Under the pieces are notes generated by a model. It was not told the DNA's origin, searched no databases, and saw only the letters and a list, made by a program, of their open reading frames with translations. 64,000 bases of DNA from JBEIHX01 sp040381075 (lineage in GTDB: Bacteria; Pseudomonadota; Alphaproteobacteria; Caulobacterales; Aquidulcibacteraceae), in assembly GCA_040381075.1 (NCBI GenBank), contig JBEIHX010000010.1:42330-106329 (forward strand). The letters are read 5' to 3'. The translations under genes were made by a program, and so were the position numbers. Below are positions 51,464-61,441 of this stretch, in pieces. Numbering within the stretch: the first letter of the stretch is position 1; every line of letters begins with the position of its first letter.

Positions 51464-53040
51464 CCGACTTCCATGGAGTCCTCGACATCCTGATGTTCGC
51501 CGCCCTGATCGTGGCGATCCTGTGCGGATACCCGGTCGCGTTCACGCTTGCCGGGGTGGCGTTGATCTTCGCCGTGATCGGCCTGTCGCTCGGGGCCTTC
51601 TCACCAGCCTATCTTGCCGCCTTTCCGCAGCGCATCTACGGGTCCATGACAAATGCGACCCTGACCGCCGTGCCATTGTTCATCCTGATGGGGGTGATCC
51701 TGGAGCGGTCCAGGATCGCCGAAGATCTCTTGTCCACCATGGCTGACCTTTTCGGACGCGCGCGGGGCGGATTGCTCTACGCCACCGCCATCGTCGGCGC
51801 CCTTCTGGCCGCATCCACCGGCGTTGTCGGGGCCACAGTCGTCACCATGGGCCTGCTCGCCCTGCCGGTCATGCTGCGGCGCGGTTATTCCCCTTCACTC
51901 GCCGCCGGATCGATCGCCGCCGCCGGCACGCTGGGCCAAATCATTCCGCCCTCGGTTGTGCTTATTCTGCTTGGCGATGTCATCGGATCGGCCAATCAGA
52001 AGGCGCAGCTTCAGATGGGCGTGACGTCGCCGAGCGTCGTTTCGGTTGGTGATCTGTTCGCAGGAGCGCTCATTCCGGGGCTCCTGCTGGTCGGCCTCTA
52101 TCTCGCCTATCAGGCTGTGACGGCCTGGCTTCAACCGACGGCGGCGCCGGCAGGGGAGTCGGGCGTGCCCGGATGGGGGCGCGTGGCGCGTGCGCTCGCT
52201 GCGCCACTGATCCTCATAGTGGCTGTGCTTGGCTCGATCCTGTTCGGCGTCGCCACCCCGACGGAGGGCGCCGCGGTAGGCGCCGCCGGAGCGGCATTCC
52301 TCGCTGCACTGCGGACGGAGCACGACGCCGGACGCGGTTCAGGCGCGCCGGCGCGCATTGCGCTTGGCGGGGCGGGCGCGCTCGCCCTGCTGGCCGCCTT
52401 GCGCGTGGCCACGGATCTGCCGGTGCTGTTCGCAGGTGAGGGCCTGTGGGCGCTCACCGTCACCGTGATCGGGGCGGCGCTGGCGCTGCTGGCGGCATGC
52501 GGCCTCATCATGGCGTTCTGGATTCTCGCGCGCGCACAGCAATTGCGCCCGGCACTGCGCTCCAGCGTGGATATCACGGCAATGGTCTTCGTCATCCTGA
52601 TCGGCGCGGCGCTGTTCACGCTCGTGTTTCGCGGCCTGGGCGGTGATGAATGGGTCGCTTCCATGCTCCAGTCGACGCCAGGCGGCCTCACGGGCGCAAT
52701 GATTGCGGTCATGCTGGTGATGTTCGTGCTTGGGTTCTTTCTCGACTTCATTGAGATCTGCTTTGTTGTCGCCCCGCTTGTCGCGGTGCCCTTGATCATG
52801 ATGGGCGCCGATCCGCTCTGGCTTGGGGTGATGATGGCGATCAATCTGCAGACATCATTTCTCACGCCGCCGTTCGGTTTCGCCCTGTTCTACCTGCGCG
52901 GCGTGGCCCCGCCCCAGGTGCGTACGATCGACATCTACAAGGGCGTGGTTCCCTTCATCGGGCTGCAGCTCATCGCCCTGCTGCTGGTCGCTGCGTTTCC
53001 GGCGCTCGCGACGTGGCTTCCCGGACTGCTCTACGGCTGA
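51460..53040 (+). CDS. TRAP transporter large membrane subunit (DctM)
   Basis: The large permease subunit, 526 residues with about a dozen membrane helices. DctM features include AYLAAFPQRIYGSMTNATLTA in short parts, AASTGVVGATVVTMGLLALP and LGQIIPPSVVLILLGDVIG. The ion (usually sodium) gradient drives uptake. A longer middle segment with several extra hydrophobic stretches (about residues 240-360) is typical of the subgroup found with TakP-like proteins. The gene runs 10 bp into the 3' end of the opposite M48 protease gene. Confidence 0.92.
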   Translation: MTDFHGVLDILMFAALIVAILCGYPVAFTLAGVALIFAVIGLSLGAFSPAYLAAFPQRIYGSMTNATLTAVPLFILMGVILERSRIAEDLLSTMADLFGRARGGLLYATAIVGALLAASTGVVGATVVTMGLLALPVMLRRGYSPSLAAGSIAAAGTLGQIIPPSVVLILLGDVIGSANQKAQLQMGVTSPSVVSVGDLFAGALIPGLLLVGLYLAYQAVTAWLQPTAAPAGESGVPGWGRVARALAAPLILIVAVLGSILFGVATPTEGAAVGAAGAAFLAALRTEHDAGRGSGAPARIALGGAGALALLAALRVATDLPVLFAGEGLWALTVTVIGAALALLAACGLIMAFWILARAQQLRPALRSSVDITAMVFVILIGAALFTLVFRGLGGDEWVASMLQSTPGGLTGAMIAVMLVMFVLGFFLDFIEICFVVAPLVAVPLIMMGADPLWLGVMMAINLQTSFLTPPFGFALFYLRGVAPPQVRTIDIYKGVVPFIGLQLIALLLVAAFPALATWLPGLLYG

Positions 53041-54011
53041 GGAGCCCCGGCGTCCATTCCCCCCGCGAACGCGATAAGCGCTTTGATGCGGTCCTCGATC
53101 GCCGGATGGGTGGCGAACAACCGTTGGAATCCGCTTGTCTCATTGTCGAAGAACATTTCGCGGGCCTCGGCGGGCGCATCCGCCATGGTGGAACGGCCCG
53201 CCACTTTCCTGAGGGCGGAGATCATCGCGTCAGGGTTTTTCGTCAGCTCGACCGAACCCGCGTCGGCGACGTACTCGCGCGTGCGCGACAGCAGGAACCT
53301 GATGACAATGGCGAGCACATAGGACACCGCAATGACTGCGAGCGCGATCAGGATGATTGCAGCCGCGCCGCCGCCTCCATCGCGCCGACCGCGGCTGACG
53401 CGCGGTCTCTGGCCATGACTCAGCATGCGAAACGTCATCTCGCCAACAAATGAGATGATGCCCGCAAAAACGACTGCGATGACCATGGTGCGCACGTCGC
53501 GGTTTCGGATGTGTGTCAGTTCATGGGCCAGCACCGCCTCAAGTTCAGCCTTGTCGAGATTGCGCATCAGACCGCGCGTCACCGCGATGCTGGCGTTGCG
53601 CTCGCTGAGGCCGCTCGCATAGGCGTTGAGCGCGTCTGTCTCCATGATGCGCAGGCTCGGCATGGTGATGCCGCGGGAGATACAGAGGTTCTCTAGAAGA
53701 TTGTAGAGTTCCGGCTCCTCGATGCGCGTCACCAGGCGCGCCCCGGTGGCGGCGTCGATGATCGCCTGGTTGGCCACAAAGGCGATGGCGAACCACAGCG
53801 CCGCCGCCAGAACGGCGAGCGGCCAGGATGCGGCGAAGTAATCGAGTCCCACTGCGAGTGTTGCTGCAGCGTCAGCCTGCGCAGCCCCCAGGAGGCAAAT
53901 CGCAAACCACACCAGGAGAAGCAGCACAGGAAAACCCGCCAGCAGCAGGGCGCTCTTCAGGTTGTTGTCCAGGATGTGGCTGCGAAGCCCGTAGGCCCGC
54001 CCGGCGATCAT
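53031..54011 (-). CDS. M48 family metalloprotease (HtpX-like)
   Basis: A membrane protease of 326 residues. The zinc motif is HELTH in VLAHELTHIRNRDVRT, and the third ligand Glu is in REYVADAGSVEL. Several membrane helices are predicted (about 20-45, 65-85, 160-180 and 215-240). A glycine/arginine-rich loop (RGRRDGGGG) lies between the last two. It follows lemA by 4 bp; LemA next to M48 proteases is a known pairing, and the protease may act on membrane proteins. Confidence 0.9.
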   Translation of the reverse strand: MIAGRAYGLRSHILDNNLKSALLLAGFPVLLLLVWFAICLLGAAQADAAATLAVGLDYFAASWPLAVLAAALWFAIAFVANQAIIDAATGARLVTRIEEPELYNLLENLCISRGITMPSLRIMETDALNAYASGLSERNASIAVTRGLMRNLDKAELEAVLAHELTHIRNRDVRTMVIAVVFAGIISFVGEMTFRMLSHGQRPRVSRGRRDGGGGAAAIILIALAVIAVSYVLAIVIRFLLSRTREYVADAGSVELTKNPDAMISALRKVAGRSTMADAPAEAREMFFDNETSGFQRLFATHPAIEDRIKALIAFAGGMDAGAPQP

Positions 54012-54015
54012 CGGA

Positions 54016-54579
54016 TCAGAATTTCACAGCTGGCGGGGCTTCGAGTTTCTGCCGCTGGTCATCGCCGACATCGAAGAAATCGCGCGCAGAAAATCCAAGC
54101 ATCGCAGCGAACAGAACCGCAGGAAACTGCTGCAGGCCGGTGTTGAACTCGCCGATCGCGTTGTTGAAGAACCGACGCGCCGCAGCGATCTTGTTCTCCA
54201 CGTCGGACAATTCGGTCTGCAACTGCAGAAAATTCTGATTCGCCTTCAGGTCAGGATAGGCCTCGGCCAGGGCGAAGAGTTTGCCGAGGGCCCCGGACAG
54301 GACGTTTTCCGCCGCCGCCTGCTGCGCCACGCCAGATGCGTTGATGGCGGCGTTGCGCGCGTTGATGACCGCGTCGAAGGTTGATTTCTCGTGCGCCGCA
54401 TATCCCTTCACCGCTTCCACAATGTTCGGGATCAGATCGTGGCGCTGCTTGAGCTGCACATCGATGTCGGCGAAGGCCTGGTTGCAGTTCTGCCGCAGCG
54501 CGATGAGGCGATTGTAAATCCCGATCAGGATCACAACGATCACCACTGCGACCGCCAACACGATCAGCACTGCGTTCAT
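54016..54579 (-). CDS. LemA family protein
   Basis: A 187-residue protein with one N-terminal membrane helix (VLIVLAVAVVIVVILIGIYN) and a long helical domain with NCNQAFADIDVQLKQRHDLI, VKGYAAHEK and ANQNFLQLQTELSDVENKIA, all LemA hallmarks. ATG 54579 has AGGAG upstream; the longer frame is not supported. It is likely co-transcribed with the M48 protease gene. Confidence 0.92.
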   Translation of the reverse strand: MNAVLIVLAVAVVIVVILIGIYNRLIALRQNCNQAFADIDVQLKQRHDLIPNIVEAVKGYAAHEKSTFDAVINARNAAINASGVAQQAAAENVLSGALGKLFALAEAYPDLKANQNFLQLQTELSDVENKIAAARRFFNNAIGEFNTGLQQFPAVLFAAMLGFSARDFFDVGDDQRQKLEAPPAVKF

Positions 54580-54643
54580 GGATGAGGCTCCTGGCGCCAA
54601 CCCGGCGCAGCGCAATTCTCGCAAGCTCCAAGCGCCGCGTCGA

Positions 54644-54713
54644 GAGGGATCTTGCCAGAGGGATCAGTCTGGAGGGATCAGTCCTGAGGGATCAGTCCTG
54701 AGGGATCAGGCCA
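54644..54713. repeat. 14-bp tandem array, five units
   Basis: GAGGGATCTTGCCA, GAGGGATCAGTCTG, GAGGGATCAGTCCT (twice) and GAGGGATCAGGCCA follow without gaps. GAGGGATC is constant and the rest varies. The array lies between divergent lemA and the DUF2855 gene. Confidence 0.93.
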
Positions 54714-54871
54714 GAGAGTCCGGGCGGAGCAGTCCTGTCGGGGCGCATCCCATAGGTAACGCAACGGCGCCGGCGCCGCCGCGCCCGAGCGGCCCTGCAG
54801 GGCGTCTTGTCGGCTGCGCCAAGGCGTGCTCCACATCGCGTCCGGAGAAGCCCCGTGACTGCAGACGCCGC

Positions 54872-55978
54872 ATGAGTGTTCACCTTGTCGTCGCCCGCAA
54901 CGACCTGCACCGGCTGCTGCGTCGGGAAACCGCCACGGAAGACCTGCGCCCAGGCCAGGCGCGTCTCAAGGTCGATCTTTTCGCCCTGACCGCCAACAAC
55001 ATCACCTACGGGGTGTATGGGGACCGCCTGGGCTATTGGGCTGCCTTCCCGGCTGCCGACGGGTTTGGGCGCATTCCTGTCTGGGGCTTCGCCACCGTCG
55101 TTGAGACAACCGACCCCCGCCTCACCCAGGGGGAGCGGGTCTATGGCCTGGCGCCGATGTCGAGCAGCTTCGTCATCGATGTTGGCGCGGTAAGGCCGCA
55201 TCAGGTGACCGACGCGGCGCCACACCGCGCCAAGCTTGCGCCCGTCTACAATCAATACATGCGCCAGGATGCGGGCGCCAGCTTCGCCCAGCCGCCAGCG
55301 GCCGGCGCGGGGAACCGGGAGATCGACGCCTGGACCGCGCTGCTGCGCCCCCTGTTCACCACCGGTTTTCTGCTCGACCAGCATGTGGCGGCCCATCCGG
55401 AATGGGGCGCCGAGCAGCTCATCGTGACCAGCGCCTCAAGCAAGACGGCGCTGTCGCTGGCGGCCGGCGCCAAGGCGCGCGGCGCAGTGCGGGTGGTGGG
55501 ACTGACGGCGCCGCACAATGTCGGGTTTGCGGTGCGAACCGGCCATTATGATCACATTGCGACCTATGATGATGTCGAGGCGCTTGCCGCGGCGCGCACG
55601 GTTCTGGTGGACATTGCAGGCGATCCGGCGATCGTGCGTCGCGTCCATGCGCGTCTCGCCGGCGGGCTGATGCAGTCGATCCTCGTCGGCGGCGCGCATT
55701 GGCAGGCGTCGTCCGATCCCGGCGTCCCCTTGGTCGGGCCGAAACCCGAATTCTTTTTTGCACCGACCGTCATCGAACAGCGGATTGCCGCCTGGGGCGC
55801 GGCCGGCTTCCAGGAGCGCCTGGCGGCGGCGTGGGCGGCTTTCCTTGCCGACGCGCCGCGCTGGCTGACGATCCGCTGGCTGGATGGCTGGGAGGCCATC
55901 GAGGCAGGCTACCGCGATCTCGTCGCGGGGGGCATCGGCCCGGAAGTTGGCCTCGCAGCAGTCCCTCCGTCGGCCTGA
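54872..55978 (+). CDS. DUF2855 family protein
   Basis: A 368-residue protein of the DUF2855 family, related to medium-chain reductases but without clear catalytic residues. Typical segments are FALTANNITYGVYGD, LGYWAAFPA, RIPVWGFATV and a Rossmann-like middle (VTSASSKTALSLA, VVGLTAPHN). The frame is open upstream over the repeat array, but ATG 54872 gives a normal family start (MSVHLVVARNDL). The function is unknown. Confidence 0.87.
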   Translation: MSVHLVVARNDLHRLLRRETATEDLRPGQARLKVDLFALTANNITYGVYGDRLGYWAAFPAADGFGRIPVWGFATVVETTDPRLTQGERVYGLAPMSSSFVIDVGAVRPHQVTDAAPHRAKLAPVYNQYMRQDAGASFAQPPAAGAGNREIDAWTALLRPLFTTGFLLDQHVAAHPEWGAEQLIVTSASSKTALSLAAGAKARGAVRVVGLTAPHNVGFAVRTGHYDHIATYDDVEALAAARTVLVDIAGDPAIVRRVHARLAGGLMQSILVGGAHWQASSDPGVPLVGPKPEFFFAPTVIEQRIAAWGAAGFQERLAAAWAAFLADAPRWLTIRWLDGWEAIEAGYRDLVAGGIGPEVGLAAVPPSA

Positions 55979-56069
55979 CGGAGCCCCGCTGTTCCCTCGC
56001 CATGCGCCATGGCGCGCCGAAAAGCATCTTGCGTGAGCGGTTCGCGGCCATTCGGCTGAACGGCGTCAC

Positions 56070-56097
56070 TTGCGCGCCGGCCGCGCTTGCGTTAATT
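56070..56097 (+). promoter_or_regulatory. possible promoter of rpmF
   Basis: TTGCGC (56070-56075) and TTAATT (56092-56097) are 16 bp apart and 56 bp before rpmF. The match is weak in a GC-rich region. Confidence 0.3.
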
Positions 56098-56152
56098 CCC
56101 GGCCTCTCTGAATTCGCCCTGACAGGGCTTTGGTCACCAAAAGGAGCGGGAC

Positions 56153-56335
56153 ATGGCTGTCCCCAAGCGGAAAACCTCCCCCTCGCGTCGCGGCATGCGC
56201 CGCTCGCATCATGCGCTCGGCAAAAACCCATACGTCGAGGACAAGGACTCGGGTGAACTGCGCCGTCCCCACCACATCGACCTCAAGACAGGCAAGTATC
56301 GCGGTCGCCAAATTCTCTCTCCGAAAGAGGACTGA
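56153..56335 (+). CDS. rpmF: 50S ribosomal protein L32
   Basis: L32 is a small structural protein of the large ribosomal subunit. The 60 residues start MAVPKRKTSPSRRGMRRSHH and continue with an alphaproteobacterial-type ending (ELRRPHHIDLKTGKYRGR). No zinc-binding cysteines are present, as is usual for this C-minus version. AAAAGGAG stands 7 bases before the ATG. It is followed by a repeat array and a strong terminator, so it is a single-gene unit. Confidence 0.96.
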   Translation: MAVPKRKTSPSRRGMRRSHHALGKNPYVEDKDSGELRRPHHIDLKTGKYRGRQILSPKED

Positions 56336-56360
56336 CGCCCATGCGCCGCGCGGTGCGCAA

Positions 56361-56416
56361 CGAAGCTTGAGAACCGAAGCTTGAGAAACGAAGCTTGAGA
56401 AACGAAGCTTGAGAAT
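56361..56416. repeat. 14-bp tandem array, four units, between rpmF and its terminator
   Basis: CGAAGCTTGAGAAC, CGAAGCTTGAGAAA (twice) and CGAAGCTTGAGAAT. Only the last base differs. Each unit contains AAGCTT. It should be transcribed in the rpmF 3' end. Confidence 0.95.
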
Positions 56417-56422
56417 TGCGAG

Positions 56423-56449
56423 CGCCCCGTCCTCAGACGGGGCGTTTTT
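56423..56449 (+). terminator. intrinsic terminator of rpmF
   Basis: CGCCCCGTC (56423-56431) pairs perfectly with GACGGGGCG (56436-56444) around CTCA, followed by TTTTT. The best terminator in the window. Confidence 0.92.
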
Positions 56450-56453
56450 GCGC

Positions 56454-56487
56454 GCGGCCCCAGGTCGTGTGCGGCCCCAGGCCGTGT
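56454..56487. repeat. 17-bp tandem duplication
   Basis: GCGGCCCCAGGTCGTGT (56454-56470) is followed by GCGGCCCCAGGCCGTGT (56471-56487), one base different. It lies between the rpmF terminator and eno. Confidence 0.85.
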
Positions 56488-56632
56488 GTAAGTTCACGTC
56501 TTACACTGCTCCTGGGTCGCTGCTATCCCATGTCGTGTGCCGCGCGCCAGGCGCCGCCAGCTTTCCCTGGCTGCGCCCTCGATCAACGCCCTCTGCCAGC
56601 GCCGCCCGGCGCCCTCTGGAGCAATCATCCCC

Positions 56633-57916
56633 ATGACCGCCATCGTCGACATCCGCGCGCGTGAGATCCTCGATAGCCGAGGCAACCCGACGATCGAGGT
56701 GGATGTCGTCCTCGAAGACGGCGCGGTCGGTCGCGCGGCCGTTCCATCCGGGGCCTCGACCGGCGCCCACGAGGCGGTAGAGAAGCGAGACGGGGACGCG
56801 TCGCGTTTCATGGGCAAGGGCGTGCTCCAGGCTGTGGCGAGTGTCGAGGGTGAGATCTTCGATGTGCTGTCCGGCATGGATGCGCAGGACCAGCGCCGGA
56901 TCGATGACACGATGATCGATCTCGACGCCACGCCCAACAAACAGCGTCTCGGGGCCAATGCGATCCTCGGCGTGTCGCTTGCCACGGCCAAAGCCGCCGC
57001 CGAGAGCACAGGTCAACCGCTCTACAAATATGTCGGCGGCGTTTCCGCACGGGTGTTGCCCGCGCCGATGATGAACATCATCAATGGGGGTGCTCACGCC
57101 GACAATCCGATCGACATCCAGGAATTCATGATCATGCCGCTCGGCGCTGAAACCATGATCGATGCGATCCGCATGGGGGCGGAGGTTTTCCACGGCCTGA
57201 AGGCCGCCCTCAAGAAGGCCGGGCACAACACCAATGTGGGGGATGAGGGCGGCTTCGCCCCCAATCTCGCCTCGGCCGATGAGGCGCTGGATTTCATCAT
57301 GAAAGCCGTGCGCGATGCAGGCTTCGAGCCGGGCAGGGACATCGCGCTGGCGCTCGACTGCGCGTCGACCGAGTTCTACCGCGACGGCGCTTACCATCTG
57401 GAGGGCGAGGCCAAGGTGCTCAGCCCGAAAGACATGGCCGGTTACCTCGCGCGGCTGGTCGCCAACTATCCGATCGTCTCCATTGAGGACGGCATGAGCG
57501 AGGACGACTGGACCGGCTGGGAGATTCTCACCCAGGAGCTCGGGTCGAAATGCCAGCTTGTCGGCGACGATCTCTTCGTCACCAATCCGGCGCGCCTGAA
57601 GGAGGGGGTGCGTCGTGGGCTGGCGAATTCGATCCTGATCAAGGTCAATCAGATCGGCACACTGTCGCAGACGCTCGACGCCGTGGAGATAGCCCATCGC
57701 AATGGCTACACGGCCGTCATGTCGCATCGCTCCGGCGAAACCGAGGACGCGACCATTGCAGACCTCGCGGTCGCGACGAATTGCGGTCAGATCAAGACCG
57801 GCTCGCTCGCGCGCTCAGACCGGCTTGCAAAGTACAACCAGCTGATCCGCATCGAAGAAATGCTCGACGGGCAGGGCGTCTACGCTGGATGGGCCGGTCT
57901 CAAGGTTCGGGGCTGA
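56633..57916 (+). CDS. eno: enolase
   Basis: Enolase turns 2-phosphoglycerate into phosphoenolpyruvate. MTAIVDIRAREILDSRGNPT is the N-terminal motif; Mg ligands lie in ALDCASTEF, SIEDGMSEDD and VGDDLFVTN; the catalytic Lys and Arg lie in ILIKVNQIGT and VMSHRSGETED. The frame is open upstream but ATG 56633 gives 427 residues, a normal size. GGAG stands 11 bases before it. It starts the eno-ftsB-pdhA-pdhB-pdhC block. Confidence 0.96.
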   Translation: MTAIVDIRAREILDSRGNPTIEVDVVLEDGAVGRAAVPSGASTGAHEAVEKRDGDASRFMGKGVLQAVASVEGEIFDVLSGMDAQDQRRIDDTMIDLDATPNKQRLGANAILGVSLATAKAAAESTGQPLYKYVGGVSARVLPAPMMNIINGGAHADNPIDIQEFMIMPLGAETMIDAIRMGAEVFHGLKAALKKAGHNTNVGDEGGFAPNLASADEALDFIMKAVRDAGFEPGRDIALALDCASTEFYRDGAYHLEGEAKVLSPKDMAGYLARLVANYPIVSIEDGMSEDDWTGWEILTQELGSKCQLVGDDLFVTNPARLKEGVRRGLANSILIKVNQIGTLSQTLDAVEIAHRNGYTAVMSHRSGETEDATIADLAVATNCGQIKTGSLARSDRLAKYNQLIRIEEMLDGQGVYAGWAGLKVRG

Positions 57917-58282
57917 CGACCGCGCCCAGCCCCCACTGCAGGGCGCGAGCTCATAGGCCAGTCTGTCGCCGGACTGGCGACCTCAGTGATCCCGCTCACA
58001 CCCAGGCCCCGGATCCGACCGCCACCAACGCTCCGCGCGCCAGCCAGTGGCCATCGCTGTCGCTTGACATGCTTCGCGCAGCCCCGCTCGCAGCTTCCCG
58101 GGGTGCAGCCTGCACGCGGCGCGCAGTCGATGATTCGGGTGCGTGCGCCGGTTTCAAGAATTGCGAAACCTTGAATCAAAGCCGCAGCGGCAGCGTTAAC
58201 GATTTCTTCATTTTAACGATTCAAGAACGATTCGTCTGACCGGGCTGAAACAGCCTGAACACCCGCGAACCGGAGGCGCAGA
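57917..58282. other. 366-bp intergenic region before ftsB with repeated TTAACGAT motifs
   Basis: No gene was found. After eno there is a 7-bp perfect hairpin, GCCAGTC/GACTGGC (57957-57978), without a T-run. Nearer to ftsB, TTAACGAT appears at 58196-58203 and again at 58213-58220, followed by GAACGATT at 58225-58232. The region 58150-58245 is clearly more AT-rich than its surroundings, which fits a promoter/operator region. Confidence 0.55.
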
Positions 58283-58594
58283 ATGGCCGACCGTCCGTCG
58301 ATGACATCCATCGGGCTTGGCATGCTGGCGGCCTATTTTTCAGCCCATGCGCTCGCTGGCCAGAATGGTCTTTTGGCCTGGATTGAACTTCAAAAACAGG
58401 CTACTAGCTTGGAGGCGGAGCTCCAATCCGTGCGCGCTCAGCGCATTGAGACGAGCCATCGCATCGCGCGTCTGCGCGACGCAAGCCTTGACCTCGACTA
58501 TGTGGAGGAGCGGGCCCGCGAGGTGCTTGGCTATGCGCGGCCGACGGATGTCATTCTGCGCCTTGGCGGGACGGATGACAGTCGCGGCTCGTGA
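58283..58594 (+). CDS. ftsB: septum formation initiator (FtsB/DivIC family)
   Basis: A bitopic division protein that joins the FtsQ-FtsL complex. The 103 residues begin with a hydrophobic segment (SIGLGMLAAYFSAHALAG), then a Leu-zipper-like coiled coil (LEAELQSVRAQRIETSHRIA) and the conserved LDLDYVEERAREVLGYARPTD in short parts. GGAGG stands before the ATG. The position between eno and pdhA is usual in alphaproteobacteria. Confidence 0.9.
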   Translation: MADRPSMTSIGLGMLAAYFSAHALAGQNGLLAWIELQKQATSLEAELQSVRAQRIETSHRIARLRDASLDLDYVEERAREVLGYARPTDVILRLGGTDDSRGS

Positions 58595-58686
58595 GTGGGT
58601 GGACGACGCCGCCCCTGGCCCGTTAAAGAGTCGCGCGGGCAGGAAACGTCAGAGAAAGCGCGCGTCGACGCGCTGAAAGGGGCCGT

Positions 58687-59703
58687 ATGACCGCACCCGA
58701 AAAGGGCGCGCCGAAACGCAGGAAATCCGACGTCGCCGTCGCGACGGCGGACGAGCTTTTGAAGTACTACGAAGACATGCTGCTGATCCGGCGCTTTGAG
58801 GAGCGGGCGGGCCAGCTCTACGGCATGGGGTTGATCGCCGGTTTCTGCCATCTGTACATCGGTCAGGAAGCCGTGGTGGTCGGCATGCAGGCCGCCCTGC
58901 GGCCAGGCGACCAGGTGATCACGGGCTATCGCGACCATGGTCATATGCTCGCCTGCGGCATGGATGCGGACGCGATCATGGCCGAGCTCACAGGCCGCAG
59001 CGGCGGCGCCTCGCGCGGCAAGGGCGGCTCAATGCACATGTTCAGCCGGGACAGGGGCTTCTACGGCGGACATGGCATCGTCGGGGCCCAGGTGCCGATT
59101 GGCGCAGGGCTGGCCCTCGCCAACAGATATCTCGGCAATGACCGCGTCAGCGTCACCTATTTCGGCGACGGCGCGGCCAACCAGGGCCAGGTCTACGAGA
59201 CCTTCAACATGGCGCGCCTCTGGAGCCTTCCGGTCGTGTTCGTTATCGAGAACAACCAATACGCCATGGGGACCTCGGTGGCGCGTGCGTCAGCTGAGAC
59301 CGAACTGTTCAAGCGCGGCATCAGTTTCGAGATCGAAGGCTTCGCCGTCGACGGGATGGATGTCCTCGCCGTGCGCGACGCCAGTCGCAAGGCCGTCGCG
59401 AAGGCCCGCGCCGGCGGCGGCCCGACGATCCTGGAAATGAAAACCTATCGCTACCGTGGGCATTCCATGAGCGATCCGGCGAAATACCGGACCCGTGAGG
59501 AGGTCGATGCGGTCCGCGAGAAGCGCGATCCGATTGATCATCTGAAAAAGACGATCCTGGACGCAGGGCACAGTGATGAGGATGGTCTCAAGGAGATTGA
59601 CCGCCGTGTGCGTGAGGTGGTCGCGCAAAGCGCCCGCTTCGCCCAGGAAAGTCCGCAGCCTGATTCGAGCGAACTGATGACTGACATTTACGCGGAGGCA
59701 TGA
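58687..59703 (+). CDS. pdhA: pyruvate dehydrogenase E1 component, alpha subunit
   Basis: The alpha subunit of heterotetrameric E1 binds thiamine diphosphate and decarboxylates pyruvate. GDGAANQGQVYETFNMARLW near residue 160 is the ThDP/Mg motif (GDG...N), with YRYRGHSMSDPAKYRTREEV near 255 as the phosphorylation-loop-like region. Length is 338. It is followed 4 bp later by a small membrane-protein gene and then pdhB. Confidence 0.95.
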   Translation: MTAPEKGAPKRRKSDVAVATADELLKYYEDMLLIRRFEERAGQLYGMGLIAGFCHLYIGQEAVVVGMQAALRPGDQVITGYRDHGHMLACGMDADAIMAELTGRSGGASRGKGGSMHMFSRDRGFYGGHGIVGAQVPIGAGLALANRYLGNDRVSVTYFGDGAANQGQVYETFNMARLWSLPVVFVIENNQYAMGTSVARASAETELFKRGISFEIEGFAVDGMDVLAVRDASRKAVAKARAGGGPTILEMKTYRYRGHSMSDPAKYRTREEVDAVREKRDPIDHLKKTILDAGHSDEDGLKEIDRRVREVVAQSARFAQESPQPDSSELMTDIYAEA

Positions 59704-59707
59704 GGCC

Positions 59708-59917
59708 ATGACCGCACTGCAAGATCTTCTCGCCTTTACGGCCGCCGGCGTCGGACTGGCCGGGCTCGCCGCACTCGCCATGGGTGCGGCCTGGCGCGTC
59801 TGGGCGCCGGGACGCGGTCGCACCGCAGAGGGCGGCGCTGGCCGGTTCGTCAAGCGCGGCGCAACGCTGTCTGCGCTGGCCGTCGTCATGGCGGCCACTG
59901 CCGTGGCGATCGGGTGA
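59708..59917 (+). CDS. small predicted membrane protein between pdhA and pdhB
   Basis: A 69-residue open frame starts 4 bp after pdhA, with GAGG just before the ATG, and stops 7 bp before pdhB. It has two hydrophobic segments (LLAFTAAGVGLAGLAALAMGA and LSALAVVMAATAVAI) around a basic loop (GRGRTAEGGAGRFVKRG). The tight spacing and sensible composition support a real gene. I do not recognise a family. It could be co-translated with the pdh subunits. Confidence 0.65.
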   Translation: MTALQDLLAFTAAGVGLAGLAALAMGAAWRVWAPGRGRTAEGGAGRFVKRGATLSALAVVMAATAVAIG

Positions 59918-59924
59918 GGCGGGC

Positions 59925-61337
<1,413 letters not shown>

Positions 61338-61441
61338 TGCAGCAGGCAAGCGCTTCATGCGCGCGCGCAACCCCGGTCCCGGCGCACTCACCCGCATCGG
61401 CGGAATTCCGGACCTGATCCAACGATCCCAGGACTGAACCC

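Noticed and set aside
57957..57978. Terminator after eno
   Set aside because: A 7-bp stem exists but there is no T-run; kept only as a remark in the intergenic entry.
58259..58272. GAAC-N6-GAAC just before ftsB, similar to an SOS box
   Set aside because: Spacing is 6 instead of 7, so it does not match the LexA operator; ftsB is not an expected SOS gene.
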